Source: Bifidobacterium pongonis
GTDB taxonomy: Bacteria > Actinomycetota > Actinomycetes > Actinomycetales > Bifidobacteriaceae
DNA: 61,669 nt
Direction: 5' to 3'
Assembly: GCF_019331805.1 (NCBI RefSeq)
Contig: NZ_JAHBBE010000012.1
Coordinates: forward strand, 1 to 61,669
The notes beneath the pieces were generated by a model. The model worked only from the letters and a program-made list of their open reading frames with translations. It did not search any database and was not told where the DNA came from. Below, piece after piece: positions 1 through 8,800 of the stretch. Position numbers and translations under genes: made by a program. Position 1 is the first letter of the stretch. Each line of letters opens with the position of its first letter.

Positions 1-669
1 TTCGCCGCGCCGATCGTGCTGGCGATCGTGCTGGGTGTCGTGTTCAAGTGGATGTGGCTGACCTGGATCCTGATGATGATCGCCGCGATCCTGTTCGGCG
101 TTCTGTTCGCCACCATGATGCTGACCCGCCGCGCCGACGCGGTCGGATTCCGCAAGATGGAAGGCCGCCCGGGTGCCGCCATCAGCATTCTGAGCAACAT
201 GAACAAGGCAGGATTCAGCTTCCCGCAGGAACCGGTGTGGGTCGATCCGCGTACCAAGGACGCCATCTGGCGCGGCACCGGCTACAACGGCATCTACCTG
301 ATCGGTGAAGGCAACGCCGAGCGTCTCAAGCATGCGATGGACCGCCAGGAGCACGCCATCAAGGGCGTGACCGCCGGCTCCTCCATCCCCGTGTACCGCG
401 TTTACATCGGCAGCGGCAAGGGTCAGGTCCAGCTGAAGGATCTGCGCAAGTACATCGTCAAGCTGAAGACCCTGCAGCCGAACACCACCACCAACAAGCT
501 CATGAAGAAGATCCACCCGCATCAGCGTTTCCTGCTCACCAAGACCGAGCTGACCACGCTGAACGATCGTCTGCGCACCCTGCAGGCCAAGACCGGCTAC
601 AACATTCCGAAGGGCATGGACCCGAACCACGCTCAGAAGATCAGCCGTCGTGCCATGCGCGGCCGCTGA
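1..669 (+). CDS. DUF4191 family membrane protein (5' end outside window)
   Basis: The frame is open from base 1, so the N-terminus lies outside the window. The visible part begins with two hydrophobic segments (about residues 1-17 and 20-40), followed by a soluble, basic domain of about 180 residues ending in SRRAMRGR. This matches the actinobacterial DUF4191 membrane family, which commonly precedes the glutamine synthetase gene, as it does here. Its biochemical role is unknown to me. A strong hairpin-plus-T terminator follows the stop codon, so it is probably transcribed separately from glnA. Confidence 0.8.
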   Translation, partial: FAAPIVLAIVLGVVFKWMWLTWILMMIAAILFGVLFATMMLTRRADAVGFRKMEGRPGAAISILSNMNKAGFSFPQEPVWVDPRTKDAIWRGTGYNGIYLIGEGNAERLKHAMDRQEHAIKGVTAGSSIPVYRVYIGSGKGQVQLKDLRKYIVKLKTLQPNTTTNKLMKKIHPHQRFLLTKTELTTLNDRLRTLQAKTGYNIPKGMDPNHAQKISRRAMRGR

Positions 670-689
670 CCCGCAACGCATCGTCTTGA

Positions 690-717
690 AATCCCGGCCT
701 AGCGGCCGGGATTTTTT
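690..717 (+). terminator. Intrinsic terminator after the DUF4191 gene
   Basis: Perfect 10-bp stem (aatcccggcc / ggccgggatt) with a TAGC loop, followed by a run of T, 20 bases after the stop codon. Confidence 0.9.
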
Positions 718-780
718 GTATCCGCACTCCCCTCGTTTTCCCTCATCGCCTCACCCCGTCGCCCTGCCCGCTACACAACC

Positions 781-845
781 CGTTCCACCGCCCCGTTCCA
801 CCGCCCCGTTCCACCGCCCCGTTCCACCGCCCCGTTCCACCGCCC
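781..845. repeat. 13-bp tandem repeat, five copies
   Basis: Five head-to-tail exact copies of cgttccaccgccc lie between the DUF4191 terminator and the glnA promoter region. A sixth degenerate copy follows (cgtcatgccgccc). No coding function is apparent. Confidence 0.9.
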
Positions 846-1022
846 CGTCATGCCGCCCGTCCACTGTGTGGACAGGCGGTTTTCCCCGTTTCCCCGGAAT
901 ATCGGGCACCGCACGTCAAAGGTTTCAACTCGAAACATTCTCGTAACCGAAAATACGAGTCCGCGAAACGCGCTTTTCTATGCTTGTCTCTCGTAACTTC
1001 TGATTTTGAAAGGAGCGGTCCC

Positions 1023-2462
1023 GTGACCGACGAACTGAAAACCAAGGCTGATGCCGAGGCCCTTATCAATAAGGAAGGCGTGGAGTACGTCTCCGTCCGT
1101 TTCACCGACCTTATCGGCGTTCAGCAGCACTTCACCGTGCCGGCGAGCGAATTCCTGAAGGATGCCTTCACGGACGGCATGCCGTTCGACGGTTCTTCGG
1201 TGCAGGGCTTCCAGGCCATCAACGAATCCGATATGAAGCTGGTTCCGGATGTTTCCACCGCCTTCATCGATCCGTTCCGCAAGCACAAGACCCTCGACGT
1301 CGCATTCTCCATCGTCGACCCGCTCACCGATGAGCCCTACTCCCGCGATCCCCGTCAGGTCGCCGGCAAGGCCGAGGCTTACCTGAAGTCTACCGGCATC
1401 GCCGACACCGCCTCCTTCGCTCCGGAAGCCGAGTTCTTCATCTTCGACAAGGTTCGTTTCGAGAACTCCATGCAGCGTTCCTTCTACGAGGTCGACTCCA
1501 TCGAAGCCCCGTGGAACTCCGGCGTTGACACCGAAGACGACGGCACCCCGAACATCGGCTTCAAGAACCGTATCAAGAAGGGTTACTTCCCGGTTCCGCC
1601 GATCGACCACACCCAGGATCTGCGCGACGACATGGTCGCCAACCTGCAGAAGGTCGGCCTGATCCTCGAACGTTCCCACCACGAGGTCGCCGGCGCTGGC
1701 CAGCAGGAAATCAACTACCGCTTCAACTCCCTGCAGCATGCAGGCGATGACCTGATGAAGTACAAGTACGTCGTGCACGAGACCGCCGCTCTGGCTGGCA
1801 AGGCCGCAACCTTCATGCCGAAGCCGATCGCAGGCGACAACGGCACCGGCATGCACTGCCACCAGTCCCTGTGGAAGGACGGCAAGCCGCTGTTCTACGA
1901 TGAGAAGGGTTACGCCGGCCTGTCCGACATGGCTCGCTGGTACATCGGCGGCCTGATCAAGCACTCCTCCTCCGTGCTGGCCTTCACCAACCCGTCCCTG
2001 AACTCCTACCACCGTCTGGTTCCGGGCTACGAAGCTCCGGTCAACCTGGTGTACTCCGCTCGTAACCGTTCCGCCGCCATCCGTATCCCGCTGGCCGGCA
2101 CCTCCCCGGCTGCGAAGCGTATCGAGTTCCGCGCTCCGGATCCGTCCTGCAACCCGTTCCTCGCCTTCTCCGCTCAGCTGATGGCTGGCCTGGACGGCAT
2201 CATGAACCACATCGAGCCGCCGGCACCGGTCGACAAGGATCTGTACGAGCTGCCGCCGGAAGAGCACGCTGGCATCAAGCAGGTGCCGAGCTCCCTGGCC
2301 GAGGCTATGGACGCTCTGGAAGAGGATCACGACTTCCTGACCGCCGGCGACGTGTTCACCGACGATCTGATCGAGACCTGGCTCGACCTCAAGCGCGGCG
2401 AGATCGACGAAGCCCGTCTGGCTCCGACCCCGCTGGAGTACGAGCTCTACTTCCACATCTGA
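1023..2462 (+). CDS. glnA: Type I glutamine synthetase
   Basis: Makes glutamine from glutamate, ammonia and ATP in the cytosol as a dodecamer; central to nitrogen assimilation. The 479-residue product has the usual GlnA-I length. It carries the beta-Grasp N-terminus, the [15 protein letters not shown]-site signature, the NRSAAIRIP segment and a C-terminal [10 protein letters not shown] motif whose Tyr corresponds to the adenylylation site of the GS-I-beta subtype, so adenylylation control is likely. The GTG start is chosen because GAAAGGAG (1008-1015) lies 7 bases upstream and the product then starts [10 protein letters not shown]; a longer frame from 984 has no ribosome site. Flanked by its own terminator. 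Confidence 0.97.
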   Translation: MTDELKTKADAEALINKEGVEYVSVRFTDLIGVQQHFTVPASEFLKDAFTDGMPFDGSSVQGFQAINESDMKLVPDVSTAFIDPFRKHKTLDVAFSIVDPLTDEPYSRDPRQVAGKAEAYLKSTGIADTASFAPEAEFFIFDKVRFENSMQRSFYEVDSIEAPWNSGVDTEDDGTPNIGFKNRIKKGYFPVPPIDHTQDLRDDMVANLQKVGLILERSHHEVAGAGQQEINYRFNSLQHAGDDLMKYKYVVHETAALAGKAATFMPKPIAGDNGTGMHCHQSLWKDGKPLFYDEKGYAGLSDMARWYIGGLIKHSSSVLAFTNPSLNSYHRLVPGYEAPVNLVYSARNRSAAIRIPLAGTSPAAKRIEFRAPDPSCNPFLAFSAQLMAGLDGIMNHIEPPAPVDKDLYELPPEEHAGIKQVPSSLAEAMDALEEDHDFLTAGDVFTDDLIETWLDLKRGEIDEARLAPTPLEYELYFHI

Positions 2463-2492
2463 TACGTTGACGCGCTAATACGCTGAACGTAG

Positions 2493-2544
2493 GTTAGAGG
2501 CGGCTTCCTTGGATTCCCCAAGGAAGCCGCCTCTAACTGTTTTT
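2493..2544 (+). terminator. Intrinsic terminator of glnA
   Basis: A 20-bp perfect stem (2493-2512 with 2518-2537), 5-base loop, then TGTTTTT. One of the strongest terminators in the window, 30 bases after the glnA stop. Confidence 0.95.
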
Positions 2545-2916
2545 CGGGGGTTCCCATGATTCCTTCATGGGGCCTTCCCCGTGTTTGACCACGCCTGGCT
2601 GTGTTTTTGTTTGACCACGCTCGGACATAATCTGCTGATGCTCTAAAACTTGTCTCCCTGTTCAAAAAAGGGGAATCTAACCGTTTCCGATGGATCGAGC
2701 GGGAATGTGCGAAGAGGGAACAAACCCTACTGGCATATGGCAACCTTGCACTTGTAATTCACCAGCGAGGTTTCTCAAAAGCTGTGCGGGCACACCCAAG
2801 ATATCACGATTCTCTAACCCGCCCCTTTTACCAGCGTACTCGCCTCTATCCCCATCGAACACGCGGTTGATACCGCAGCTCACACGCAGGAAGCCGCCGC
2901 ACCGGCGTGGTTTATT
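2545..2916. other. Spacer without a recognisable gene
   Basis: Contains two direct copies of tttgaccacgc (about 2584 and 2610) and nothing else I can assign. A 68-codon minus-strand frame (2677-2883) has no convincing ribosome site or family resemblance. Confidence 0.5.
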
Positions 2917-3149
2917 TCAGGCTTCGGGCTGGTCGGGCAGTCCGCCGGGGGCGACGGCGTCGTCGATGGCCTCCCAGCCGCGCTGGACGCACAGGCCGTG
3001 TAGGGCGCCGCCGAGCGTGGCGGCCATGGCGTCCACGTTCCTTTCGGTGGCGGGCATGCCGCGGTCTTCGAGCCAGCCGCGCAGGTCGCCCCCCCCCTCC
3101 AGACGATGGCGGCGATGGTCTCGTCTCGTTCGTCGCCTGTCGCGTCCAT
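2917..3149 (-). pseudogene. Small hypothetical protein, frame broken at a 9-G run
   Basis: ATG at 3149 is preceded by AAGGGGGC. Reading starts MDATGDERDETIAAIVWR, then enters a run of nine G (plus-strand C at 3089-3097). With nine G the frame becomes low-quality Ala/Pro-rich sequence. With eight G it would continue as DLRGWLEDRGMPATERNVDA and end QPEA at 2917, a 76-residue acidic protein. Both halves look like genuine coding sequence in different frames, so this is a frameshift, a slippage-controlled gene or a homopolymer sequencing error. I do not recognise the family. Confidence 0.55.
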
Positions 3150-3275
3150 GCTGCCCCCTTGGGTTTCGGGAAGCCCCTGTGGTTTCCGCCGTTGACACCA
3201 TCAACGGGTCATACCTTTGATGTAATCAAGTTCGGGCGTGTCACACACACGACAACACACGGAACCGGACAGGCG

Positions 3276-4259
3276 CTAGAACCAGACATCACCACCCTCG
3301 CAATACTCGTATCGACCATTGCCAAGCGTGACCTCGCAACCGGAGATCCACTGGCCACCCGAACCCGATCCGGAACCCCCTGAGCCGGCCTCGCCACCGC
3401 CGTTCGCCGCGCCGCCCGATGCGCCGGAACCCGCGTTCCCGCCGGCGGAACCGCCGGACTGCGAGCCGGAACCGGCGTACCCGCCGCCCGAATACGATCC
3501 GCCGGACTGCGAGCCACCCGAATACCCCTGCGACTGAGCCTGAGCCTGCACCGCCTGAGCCTGCGCCTGAGCGGCCCGAGCCGCCGCCTCGGCCTCGGCC
3601 TTGGCCTGCGCGTCCGCCTTCTCCTTCGCCTTCACGGAATCATTGACCGCCTTCACGGCCTTCGCCACCGCGTCCACGTCCTTCGCCTTGATGGCCTTGT
3701 CCAGCGCGGTGCGGGTCTTCTCGTCGGCCACCTTGCCCTTCGAGTCCTTCAGCAGTTTCTCCGCGTCCGCGATGGTCTTCGCGTCGCGCGACTTTTCGAC
3801 CGCCTTCACCGCCTTCGCCAGGCTCACCTTATGCTTCGCATACCACGCCGTGTTCGAATTAACGGCCGCGGTCCGTTCCTCATACCCGGCCTTATCGTCG
3901 GCAATGCACGCCGCGACTTCAGGTTCCTCGGTCCGCAATGCCTTGGCCAGCGCATCCACGGTCTTCGCGTCCGAAACCTGCTTGGCGGTAATATCGGATG
4001 CCTCCGCCGCATCCCCGTTCACCAGCGCACTGTACTCGTTCATCGCGATGCGCAGCGACTCCGATGCAGCCGCGCAATCCGTCTTCGCGGCATTCAGCTG
4101 ATGCCCGTTCCATGCATTCCAACCATACGCACCGGCACCAGCCAGCACGATCGCAGCGACGACACCAGCTGTGATGACGCCACGCTTCCCGCGCTTTGCG
4201 CCAACAGCCTGATCGGCAACCTTGTTTTCAGAAGTCTTATCGACTTGTTCCTCGCTCAT
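3276..4259 (-). CDS. Membrane-anchored coiled-coil protein with Gly/Ser-rich C-terminus
   Basis: 327 residues: a short charged cytoplasmic N-terminus, one transmembrane helix (about residues 29-47), an extracellular Lys/Ala/Glu-rich coiled-coil region to about residue 225 rich in KAVKAV-type heptads, an Ala/Gln stretch (QAQAQAVQAQAQ), a long Gly/Ser linker and a terminal domain with two Cys (SGCEVTLGNGRYEYCEGG) that could form a disulfide. AAAGGGG precedes the ATG at 4259. Architecture suggests a surface-exposed anchored protein; its role is unknown. Confidence 0.8.
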   Translation of the reverse strand: MSEEQVDKTSENKVADQAVGAKRGKRGVITAGVVAAIVLAGAGAYGWNAWNGHQLNAAKTDCAAASESLRIAMNEYSALVNGDAAEASDITAKQVSDAKTVDALAKALRTEEPEVAACIADDKAGYEERTAAVNSNTAWYAKHKVSLAKAVKAVEKSRDAKTIADAEKLLKDSKGKVADEKTRTALDKAIKAKDVDAVAKAVKAVNDSVKAKEKADAQAKAEAEAAARAAQAQAQAVQAQAQSQGYSGGSQSGGSYSGGGYAGSGSQSGGSAGGNAGSGASGGAANGGGEAGSGGSGSGSGGQWISGCEVTLGNGRYEYCEGGDVWF

Positions 4260-4385
4260 CAGAAGCCCCTTTCTTCCTTGCGCTAGTTTCTCTGCTCTCT
4301 CACCAGAATATAAAAAAGCCTTCGGAAACTCTATCGCCTATCCCCGTCAAGCCGTTTGCTTTCATCTTTTCCGGAGGAAGCCCCC

Positions 4386-5291
4386 ATTACCGTTTTCGGA
4401 CAAAATCAGCCCAATTCTGTCTGATTTCGGTAGTGGAAGGGCACAGGGAAAGTTGGGGTATCTCATTACCGGAATCAGACAAAAACAGCCAGTTCCTGTC
4501 CGATTTCGGTAATGAGTGAACCGGGAAGGATGCCCCCTGCGCTGGTTCTGGCTGATCCATACCGTTTTCGGACAAAAGCGAGCCGTTTCTGTCTGATTTC
4601 GGTAATGGATGATTGTGGAATGGGTGGCTTCAGGCCGGTTCGGGCCGTCTTAATCGGCCACATCGCTTATTTGTGGCAGATTTGGGGGTCTGAATTTTGC
4701 CAGGTGGCTTATATATGGCACCTAAACCCGGAAAACCCAAGTACGAGCCGCGGAATTCCAACCTCCATACTCGGCATATCGCGCTTTGAGTGCCATATAT
4801 AAGCCACCTAGCATTCCGCAGACCCCCGAATCTGCCATACATAAGCCAAGTAGCCAGTTACGCGGGCCGATCTCGGCGACGGCCTGGACGCCTCATACCG
4901 TTTTCAGACAGAATTAGGCCATTTTTGTCTGATTCCGGTAATGAGAGGTTGGGTTGGCCCGTACCGTTTTCGGACAAAAGTGGGCCGTTTCTGTCTGATT
5001 CCGGTAACAGACAGGCTTTCATACCGTTTTCAGACAGAATTAGGCCAATTTTGTCTGATTCCGGTAATGCGGAGGCGATGGGAGAAGTATGGGTGAGGCT
5101 GGCCTCATATCGTTTTCGGACAAAAGCGGGCCATTCTTGTCTGATTCCGGTAACGGACAGGCTTTCATACCGTTTTCGGACAGAATTAGGCCAATTTTGT
5201 CTGATTTCGGTAATGAGGGAAGTGGGGGGGGGTGGGGCGTCTTGTCCGAAATCGGACAAAAGCGGGCCAATTTTGTCTGATTTCGGTGATG
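4386..5291. repeat. Nine copies of an about 50-bp intergenic palindrome
   Basis: Units at about 4386-4434, 4464-4514, 4558-4607, 4894-4943, 4961-5008, 5020-5069, 5106-5154, 5166-5215 and 5245-5291. Each has a left arm like cattaccgNNNtcRgaca and a right arm like tgtcYgattYcggtaatg around a centre like gggccaatt, so each folds into an imperfect hairpin with G-U pairs. Units 5-6 and 7-8 share the same spacer (gacaggctttcat), indicating duplication of pairs. The same family occurs at 37.3 kb and 45.4 kb. Short frames here are artefacts of the repeats. Confidence 0.85.
4665..4846. repeat. Long inverted repeat with 57-bp arms
   Basis: Left arm 4665-4721 and right arm 4790-4846 are reverse complements with a few mismatches. 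The shared blocks include ggtggcttatatatggcac and gggggtctg. The 68-base centre contains no gene. It interrupts the palindrome array and could be the remnant of a small non-autonomous element or encode a long RNA hairpin. Confidence 0.8.
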
Positions 5292-5301
5292 AATGGTTGG
5301 C

Positions 5302-6219
5302 TTAGTTGGAGATGCTACTGAAGGCCCAGTGCCAGTAGCCAGTGCAGTACGCCGTGGTGAGCGCGATCACCGGCACGAGAATACAAATCAGATAGAACAG
5401 CCAATCAACCGCATGCAGTTTGGATTCGCGCGCCTGCCCGCGGGGCGTGTCCGTTCCGAAGCCCCTCGCTTCCATCGCCGTGGCCAGTTTCGTACCGCGT
5501 CGAATCGACACGACCAACAGGTTGAACGCCTGCGCGAACACGCGTTTGATGACGTTGCCGTCGCCTAGTCCGCGGGAGCGTCGGGACTGCCCCAAAGCAC
5601 GCCAATCATCCTGCAGCAGCGTGAACATGCGCATACCGGCCAGTCCGCCGTACACGAATTTGGATGGCAGGTGCAGGATCTGCACCAGACCGTCGGCCAA
5701 ATCGGTGGGGTCAAGTCCCAACGCCAGAATCACGCCGGGTACGGCGATGGCGGTCACACGGATGAACGTGGCGAACGCCAGATACAGCGACCCCTGCGAA
5801 ATCACCATGAGCCCGCCCAGATTCGCCAGCACCGTACCGGAGGTTTTGCCGTACAGCGCCACGGAAACGAAGCTGCCCGTCGCGGCGATCCACACCGGCC
5901 ATGTTCTGCGCAGCACCGTCCAAGGCGCGATGCCGCCGATCCATAACAGTGCGAGTTCCAAGCCGAACGCGACCGATGCGGAGACGATGTCGAGTGTGAA
6001 AAACATGGGGATGCATAGGATCAGCGCGCCGACGAAACGGCTGACCGGGTTGATTTTCGCAATGAACCATGACGGCGACGCGGCACGCGGCTCATCGAGA
6101 CGGTCCTTATGCGGCACGACGCCGATGGTTTCGATTGCGGCGGTTCCTCGCGTTGCGATGTTCACGGTTTCGTTCATGGTTTCACTCACTGTTTCCTCTA
6201 CGCCTCTGTTTCCTGCCAT
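5302..6219 (-). CDS. ykoC: ECF transporter transmembrane (T) component, YkoC-like
   Basis: Transmembrane coupling subunit of an energy-coupling factor vitamin importer. 305 residues with an N-terminal cytoplasmic segment, several hydrophobic helices and the two Arg-Gly coupling motifs that contact the ATPases (QSRRSRGL and AMEARGFG). Third gene of the operon with the YkoE-like S component and the fused YkoD-like ATPase, so it should serve thiamine-precursor (HMP) or thiamine uptake. ATG at 6219 has no clear ribosome site; an in-frame ATG at 6177 (MNETVNIATR) is a credible alternative. A 128-bp octamer tandem repeat separates it from ykoD. Confidence 0.85.
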   Translation of the reverse strand: MAGNRGVEETVSETMNETVNIATRGTAAIETIGVVPHKDRLDEPRAASPSWFIAKINPVSRFVGALILCIPMFFTLDIVSASVAFGLELALLWIGGIAPWTVLRRTWPVWIAATGSFVSVALYGKTSGTVLANLGGLMVISQGSLYLAFATFIRVTAIAVPGVILALGLDPTDLADGLVQILHLPSKFVYGGLAGMRMFTLLQDDWRALGQSRRSRGLGDGNVIKRVFAQAFNLLVVSIRRGTKLATAMEARGFGTDTPRGQARESKLHAVDWLFYLICILVPVIALTTAYCTGYWHWAFSSISN

Positions 6220-6225
6220 TTTCAG

Positions 6226-6353
6226 CGTTCCAGCGTTCCGACGTTCCGACGTTTCAACGTTCCGACGTTCCAGCGTTCCGACGTTCCAGCGTTCCGACGT
6301 TCCGACGTTCCAGCGTTCCGACGTTCCGACGTTCCAGCGTTCCGACGTTTTCA
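6226..6353. repeat. 8-bp tandem repeat, about 16 copies
   Basis: Sixteen consecutive octamers, mostly cgttccga or cgttccag, fill nearly all of the gap between the stop of ykoD (6369) and the start of ykoC (6219). No gene overlaps it; copy number is likely variable between strains. Confidence 0.95.
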
Positions 6354-6368
6354 GCGCCCCGTCGCTTC

Positions 6369-7934
6369 CTACCGTCCCCGTTCCCGCTCGCAGACGACGA
6401 TGCGACGCGCACCCAGTGCCTCGATCAGCGCCTCGTCATGCGTGACCATGATCACCGCGGAACCCGAATCGCGGATGTCCGCGATCAAACGCACCATCCG
6501 CGTCCATGTGGTGAAATCCTGCCCGAATGTCGGCTCATCCATCACCAGCACCTTGGGCGCGGCCGCCATCATGGACGCCACCGACAGCCGTCGCTTCTCC
6601 CCGCCCGACAGGGTGAACGGGTTCGCCGGCGCGAACCTCGCAAGCCTCATGCGCTCCAGCATCTCATCGGCGATCCGGTACGCCTCACCGTCCGACATAC
6701 CCATGCTTTTCGGCCCGACCGCAACCTCATCGCGCACGCTGGACGTGACGAACTGATGCTCCGGCTCCTGGAACACCATGCCGATGCGACCAAGCAGATC
6801 ACGGCTCTTCCAGACGCTCACATCGTTGGCACGATGCGCTGGCACCATGCTTTCCGCCACGCGCACATGCCCGGCGATCGGCGCGAGCAAACCGGCCAAC
6901 GTCAACGCCAGCGTGGATTTGCCCACACCGTTCCTGCCGGTCAACGCGGTGACTTCGCCGGCATGGAATTCGAGGTTGATATGCTCGCCAAGCGGGAATT
7001 CACGGCCGAAACTCAAATCGTCGGCGCGAAGCACGGTTTCGCCGGGCTCATGCACCGCAGGGCATGGTTCGATGGACCGCCCAGGCACCCAAGCGCCGCC
7101 TTCGGCAAGCGTGTCGCCCATGGTGCCGAATACCTCGTCCGGCGTGCCGTCCGCGATCACGCCGCCGCACGGCGAAGTCTCATCGGGCCGCCCCAGCACG
7201 ATTACCCGGTCGACCAAATCAAGCCAGACGTCGATGTGATGTTCGACCACGATCAGCGTTTCACCGGTCCGTTCGACCACCTGCCGCACGGCATCGTGCA
7301 CTTCTTTCACGCCATCGGGGTCGAGATTGGCGGTCGGCTCATCAAGCAGCAGCAGACCCGGATGCATGGCCAGCACACCGGCCAAGGCCAGACGCTGCCG
7401 CTGGCCGCCGGAAAGACGCCGGGTGGAATGGTCGAAACGCATGTAGTCGAGTCCCACCAGGTTCAGCGCGGCACGCGCACGCTTCCAGATCTCATCCTTG
7501 GGCAGGTTCAGGTTCTCGCATCCGAACGCGACATCATCGCCCACGCGCTCCAGGATCGTCTGCGCGTCCGGGTCCTGCAACACCAAGCCGGAAACGCCAT
7601 GCGCCGACCGCGCGTCCACGCCGCCGACCAGCAGTCGCCCCTCCTGCTCGCCCTCATCGTCGCCGCCGAGCACACCGGCAAGACCGGCCATCAGCGTGGA
7701 TTTGCCAGCTCCGGAAGCGCCGAGCAGCAGCACGCGCTCCCCCGGTTTGATTTCGATGCTGACGTGGCGCAGCGCATAATCCTTGCGCGACATGTGCCGC
7801 CAGCCCCAGTCGCGTGCTATCACGCCGGCGGGCTTCACGTCGATTGCATCATTCGCACCGCTCACGCCGGCAGGCTTCACGCCGGCGGGCTTCACGTCAT
7901 TCATGTCATTCGTATTCGTGTCGATGGCGGTCAT
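6369..7934 (-). CDS. ykoD: ECF transporter fused double ATPase, YkoD-like
   Basis: Energises the ECF importer by ATP hydrolysis at the membrane's inner face. 521 residues with two ABC ATPase domains: the first with Walker A GASGAGKST, signature LSGGQRQR and Walker B LLLLDEPTANLD; the second with GRNGVGKST, LSGGEKRR and VLVMDEPTFGQD. The N-terminus carries three copies of VKPAGV in a non-conserved 40-residue leader. ATG at 7934 has GGGAG upstream. Lies between ykoE and ykoC, the same S-AA-T order as Bacillus ykoEDC, whose predicted substrate is hydroxymethylpyrimidine. Confidence 0.9.
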   Translation of the reverse strand: MTAIDTNTNDMNDVKPAGVKPAGVSGANDAIDVKPAGVIARDWGWRHMSRKDYALRHVSIEIKPGERVLLLGASGAGKSTLMAGLAGVLGGDDEGEQEGRLLVGGVDARSAHGVSGLVLQDPDAQTILERVGDDVAFGCENLNLPKDEIWKRARAALNLVGLDYMRFDHSTRRLSGGQRQRLALAGVLAMHPGLLLLDEPTANLDPDGVKEVHDAVRQVVERTGETLIVVEHHIDVWLDLVDRVIVLGRPDETSPCGGVIADGTPDEVFGTMGDTLAEGGAWVPGRSIEPCPAVHEPGETVLRADDLSFGREFPLGEHINLEFHAGEVTALTGRNGVGKSTLALTLAGLLAPIAGHVRVAESMVPAHRANDVSVWKSRDLLGRIGMVFQEPEHQFVTSSVRDEVAVGPKSMGMSDGEAYRIADEMLERMRLARFAPANPFTLSGGEKRRLSVASMMAAAPKVLVMDEPTFGQDFTTWTRMVRLIADIRDSGSAVIMVTHDEALIEALGARRIVVCERERGR

Positions 7935-8009
7935 CGGCTCCCATTCCCCTTCCCATTACAGGCGTATTCGTCACGGCTGCCCACAATGGCATTGCCTCGA
8001 ATAGCGAAA

Positions 8010-8038
8010 GTCCCGTGCCGCGGCGAACGGCACGGGAC
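8010..8038 (-). terminator. Hairpin between ykoE and ykoD
   Basis: An 11-bp perfect stem (gtcccgtgccg / cggcacgggac) with a 7-base loop, followed on the minus strand by TTTCGCTATT. May partly terminate or stabilise the ykoE message within the operon. Confidence 0.55.
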
Positions 8039-8046
8039 ACAGCGAA

Positions 8047-8676
8047 TCAGACCAGAGCCTGTGCGCGGCCGGATTCGAAACGGTCGAGCACGCCGGTCTT
8101 CGCGATGGCACGCTGCAGCAGCCACATCACGATACCGGCCAGCAACGCGCCGGACACAACGGACGTGCCCAGGTAGATGCTGGCACGCAGCGTACCCCAT
8201 GCCGGGTTCGCAATCCAGTAGTAGATGCCGCAACCCACGCCGGCCAGCGCACCGGAAACCGCGGTGGACAGCAGGTTCCAGCTCTTGTAGGCGAACAACG
8301 CGAAGCCGATCTCCGCGCCGATGCCCTGCATGATGCCGACGATCAGCGAACCGCCCACGCCCCACTGGTTGCCCATGGTCAGTTCGAGCGCGGCGGCGAG
8401 CGTTTCCGCGAACAGCGCGGCGCCCGGCTTACGCACGATGACGGCGGCGAGCGGGCCGGCGAACAGCCAGAATGCGTTCAGCAGACCTTCGAAGCCCGGA
8501 GTCACCGCTTCGAAAATGGTCAGCGGAGCCGTGCATACGATGTCCCAGCCCCAGAAGATCACGCCGGATGCCACGGCGATGATGGCCGCCACGACGATGT
8601 CGACCACACGCCACGTGTTGTTGTGCTTGCGAACCACGGCGGATTCGTCCGTCTTGTTCGTTTGAGATTCAGTCAT
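8047..8676 (-). CDS. ykoE: ECF transporter substrate-binding (S) component, YkoE family
   Basis: Integral-membrane substrate-capture protein, probably for thiamine precursor HMP or thiamine. 209 residues with about five to six hydrophobic helices; segments such as PGFEGLLNAFWLFAGPLAA and GGSLIVGIMQGIGAEIGFA fit the YkoE family. Start is ATG at 8676 with AAAGG upstream; longer in-frame starts would run into the riboswitch and are rejected. The upstream TPP riboswitch supports the thiamine assignment. Confidence 0.9.
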   Translation of the reverse strand: MTESQTNKTDESAVVRKHNNTWRVVDIVVAAIIAVASGVIFWGWDIVCTAPLTIFEAVTPGFEGLLNAFWLFAGPLAAVIVRKPGAALFAETLAAALELTMGNQWGVGGSLIVGIMQGIGAEIGFALFAYKSWNLLSTAVSGALAGVGCGIYYWIANPAWGTLRASIYLGTSVVSGALLAGIVMWLLQRAIAKTGVLDRFESGRAQALV

Positions 8677-8717
8677 TGATGTGCCTTTCTTCTTCAAGGC
8701 ACGGGAAGAGAGACGTC

Positions 8718-8800
8718 CGTGCGCCGGCATTACCCGGTAAACGTTCATACGGTCGAAGCATGCGCTTTCTCTCAGCCTGTACGGCCCCCGTGTCATCTCC
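8718..8800 (-). promoter_or_regulatory. TPP (thi-box) riboswitch upstream of ykoE
   Basis: Read on the minus strand: acacgggggcc, then GGCTGAGA, then GAACG..., ACCGGGTAATGCCGGCGCA, the conserved order of the THI element. Downstream, gcacgg can pair with ccgtgc, or gtgcc can pair with ggcac, which contains part of the AAAGG ribosome site. The two pairings share gtgc and are mutually exclusive, suggesting translational control of ykoE by thiamine pyrophosphate. Confidence 0.9.

Noticed and set aside
978..2456. 492-codon open frame antisense to glnA
   Set aside because: It mirrors the GC-rich codon pattern of glnA, has no ribosome site and no family resemblance. The plus strand encodes a complete glutamine synthetase.
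2677..2883. 68-codon minus-strand frame in the spacer after glnA
   Set aside because: No ribosome site and no recognisable domain; kept only as part of the spacer description.
4386..5291. CRISPR array
   Set aside because: Units are irregularly spaced palindromes with no unique spacers of constant length, and no cas genes are present. The same applies to 37265-37548, where spacers are identical.
8677..8796. Longer YkoE start at 8796
   Set aside because: It would translate the TPP riboswitch; ATG 8676 with AAAGG fits better.
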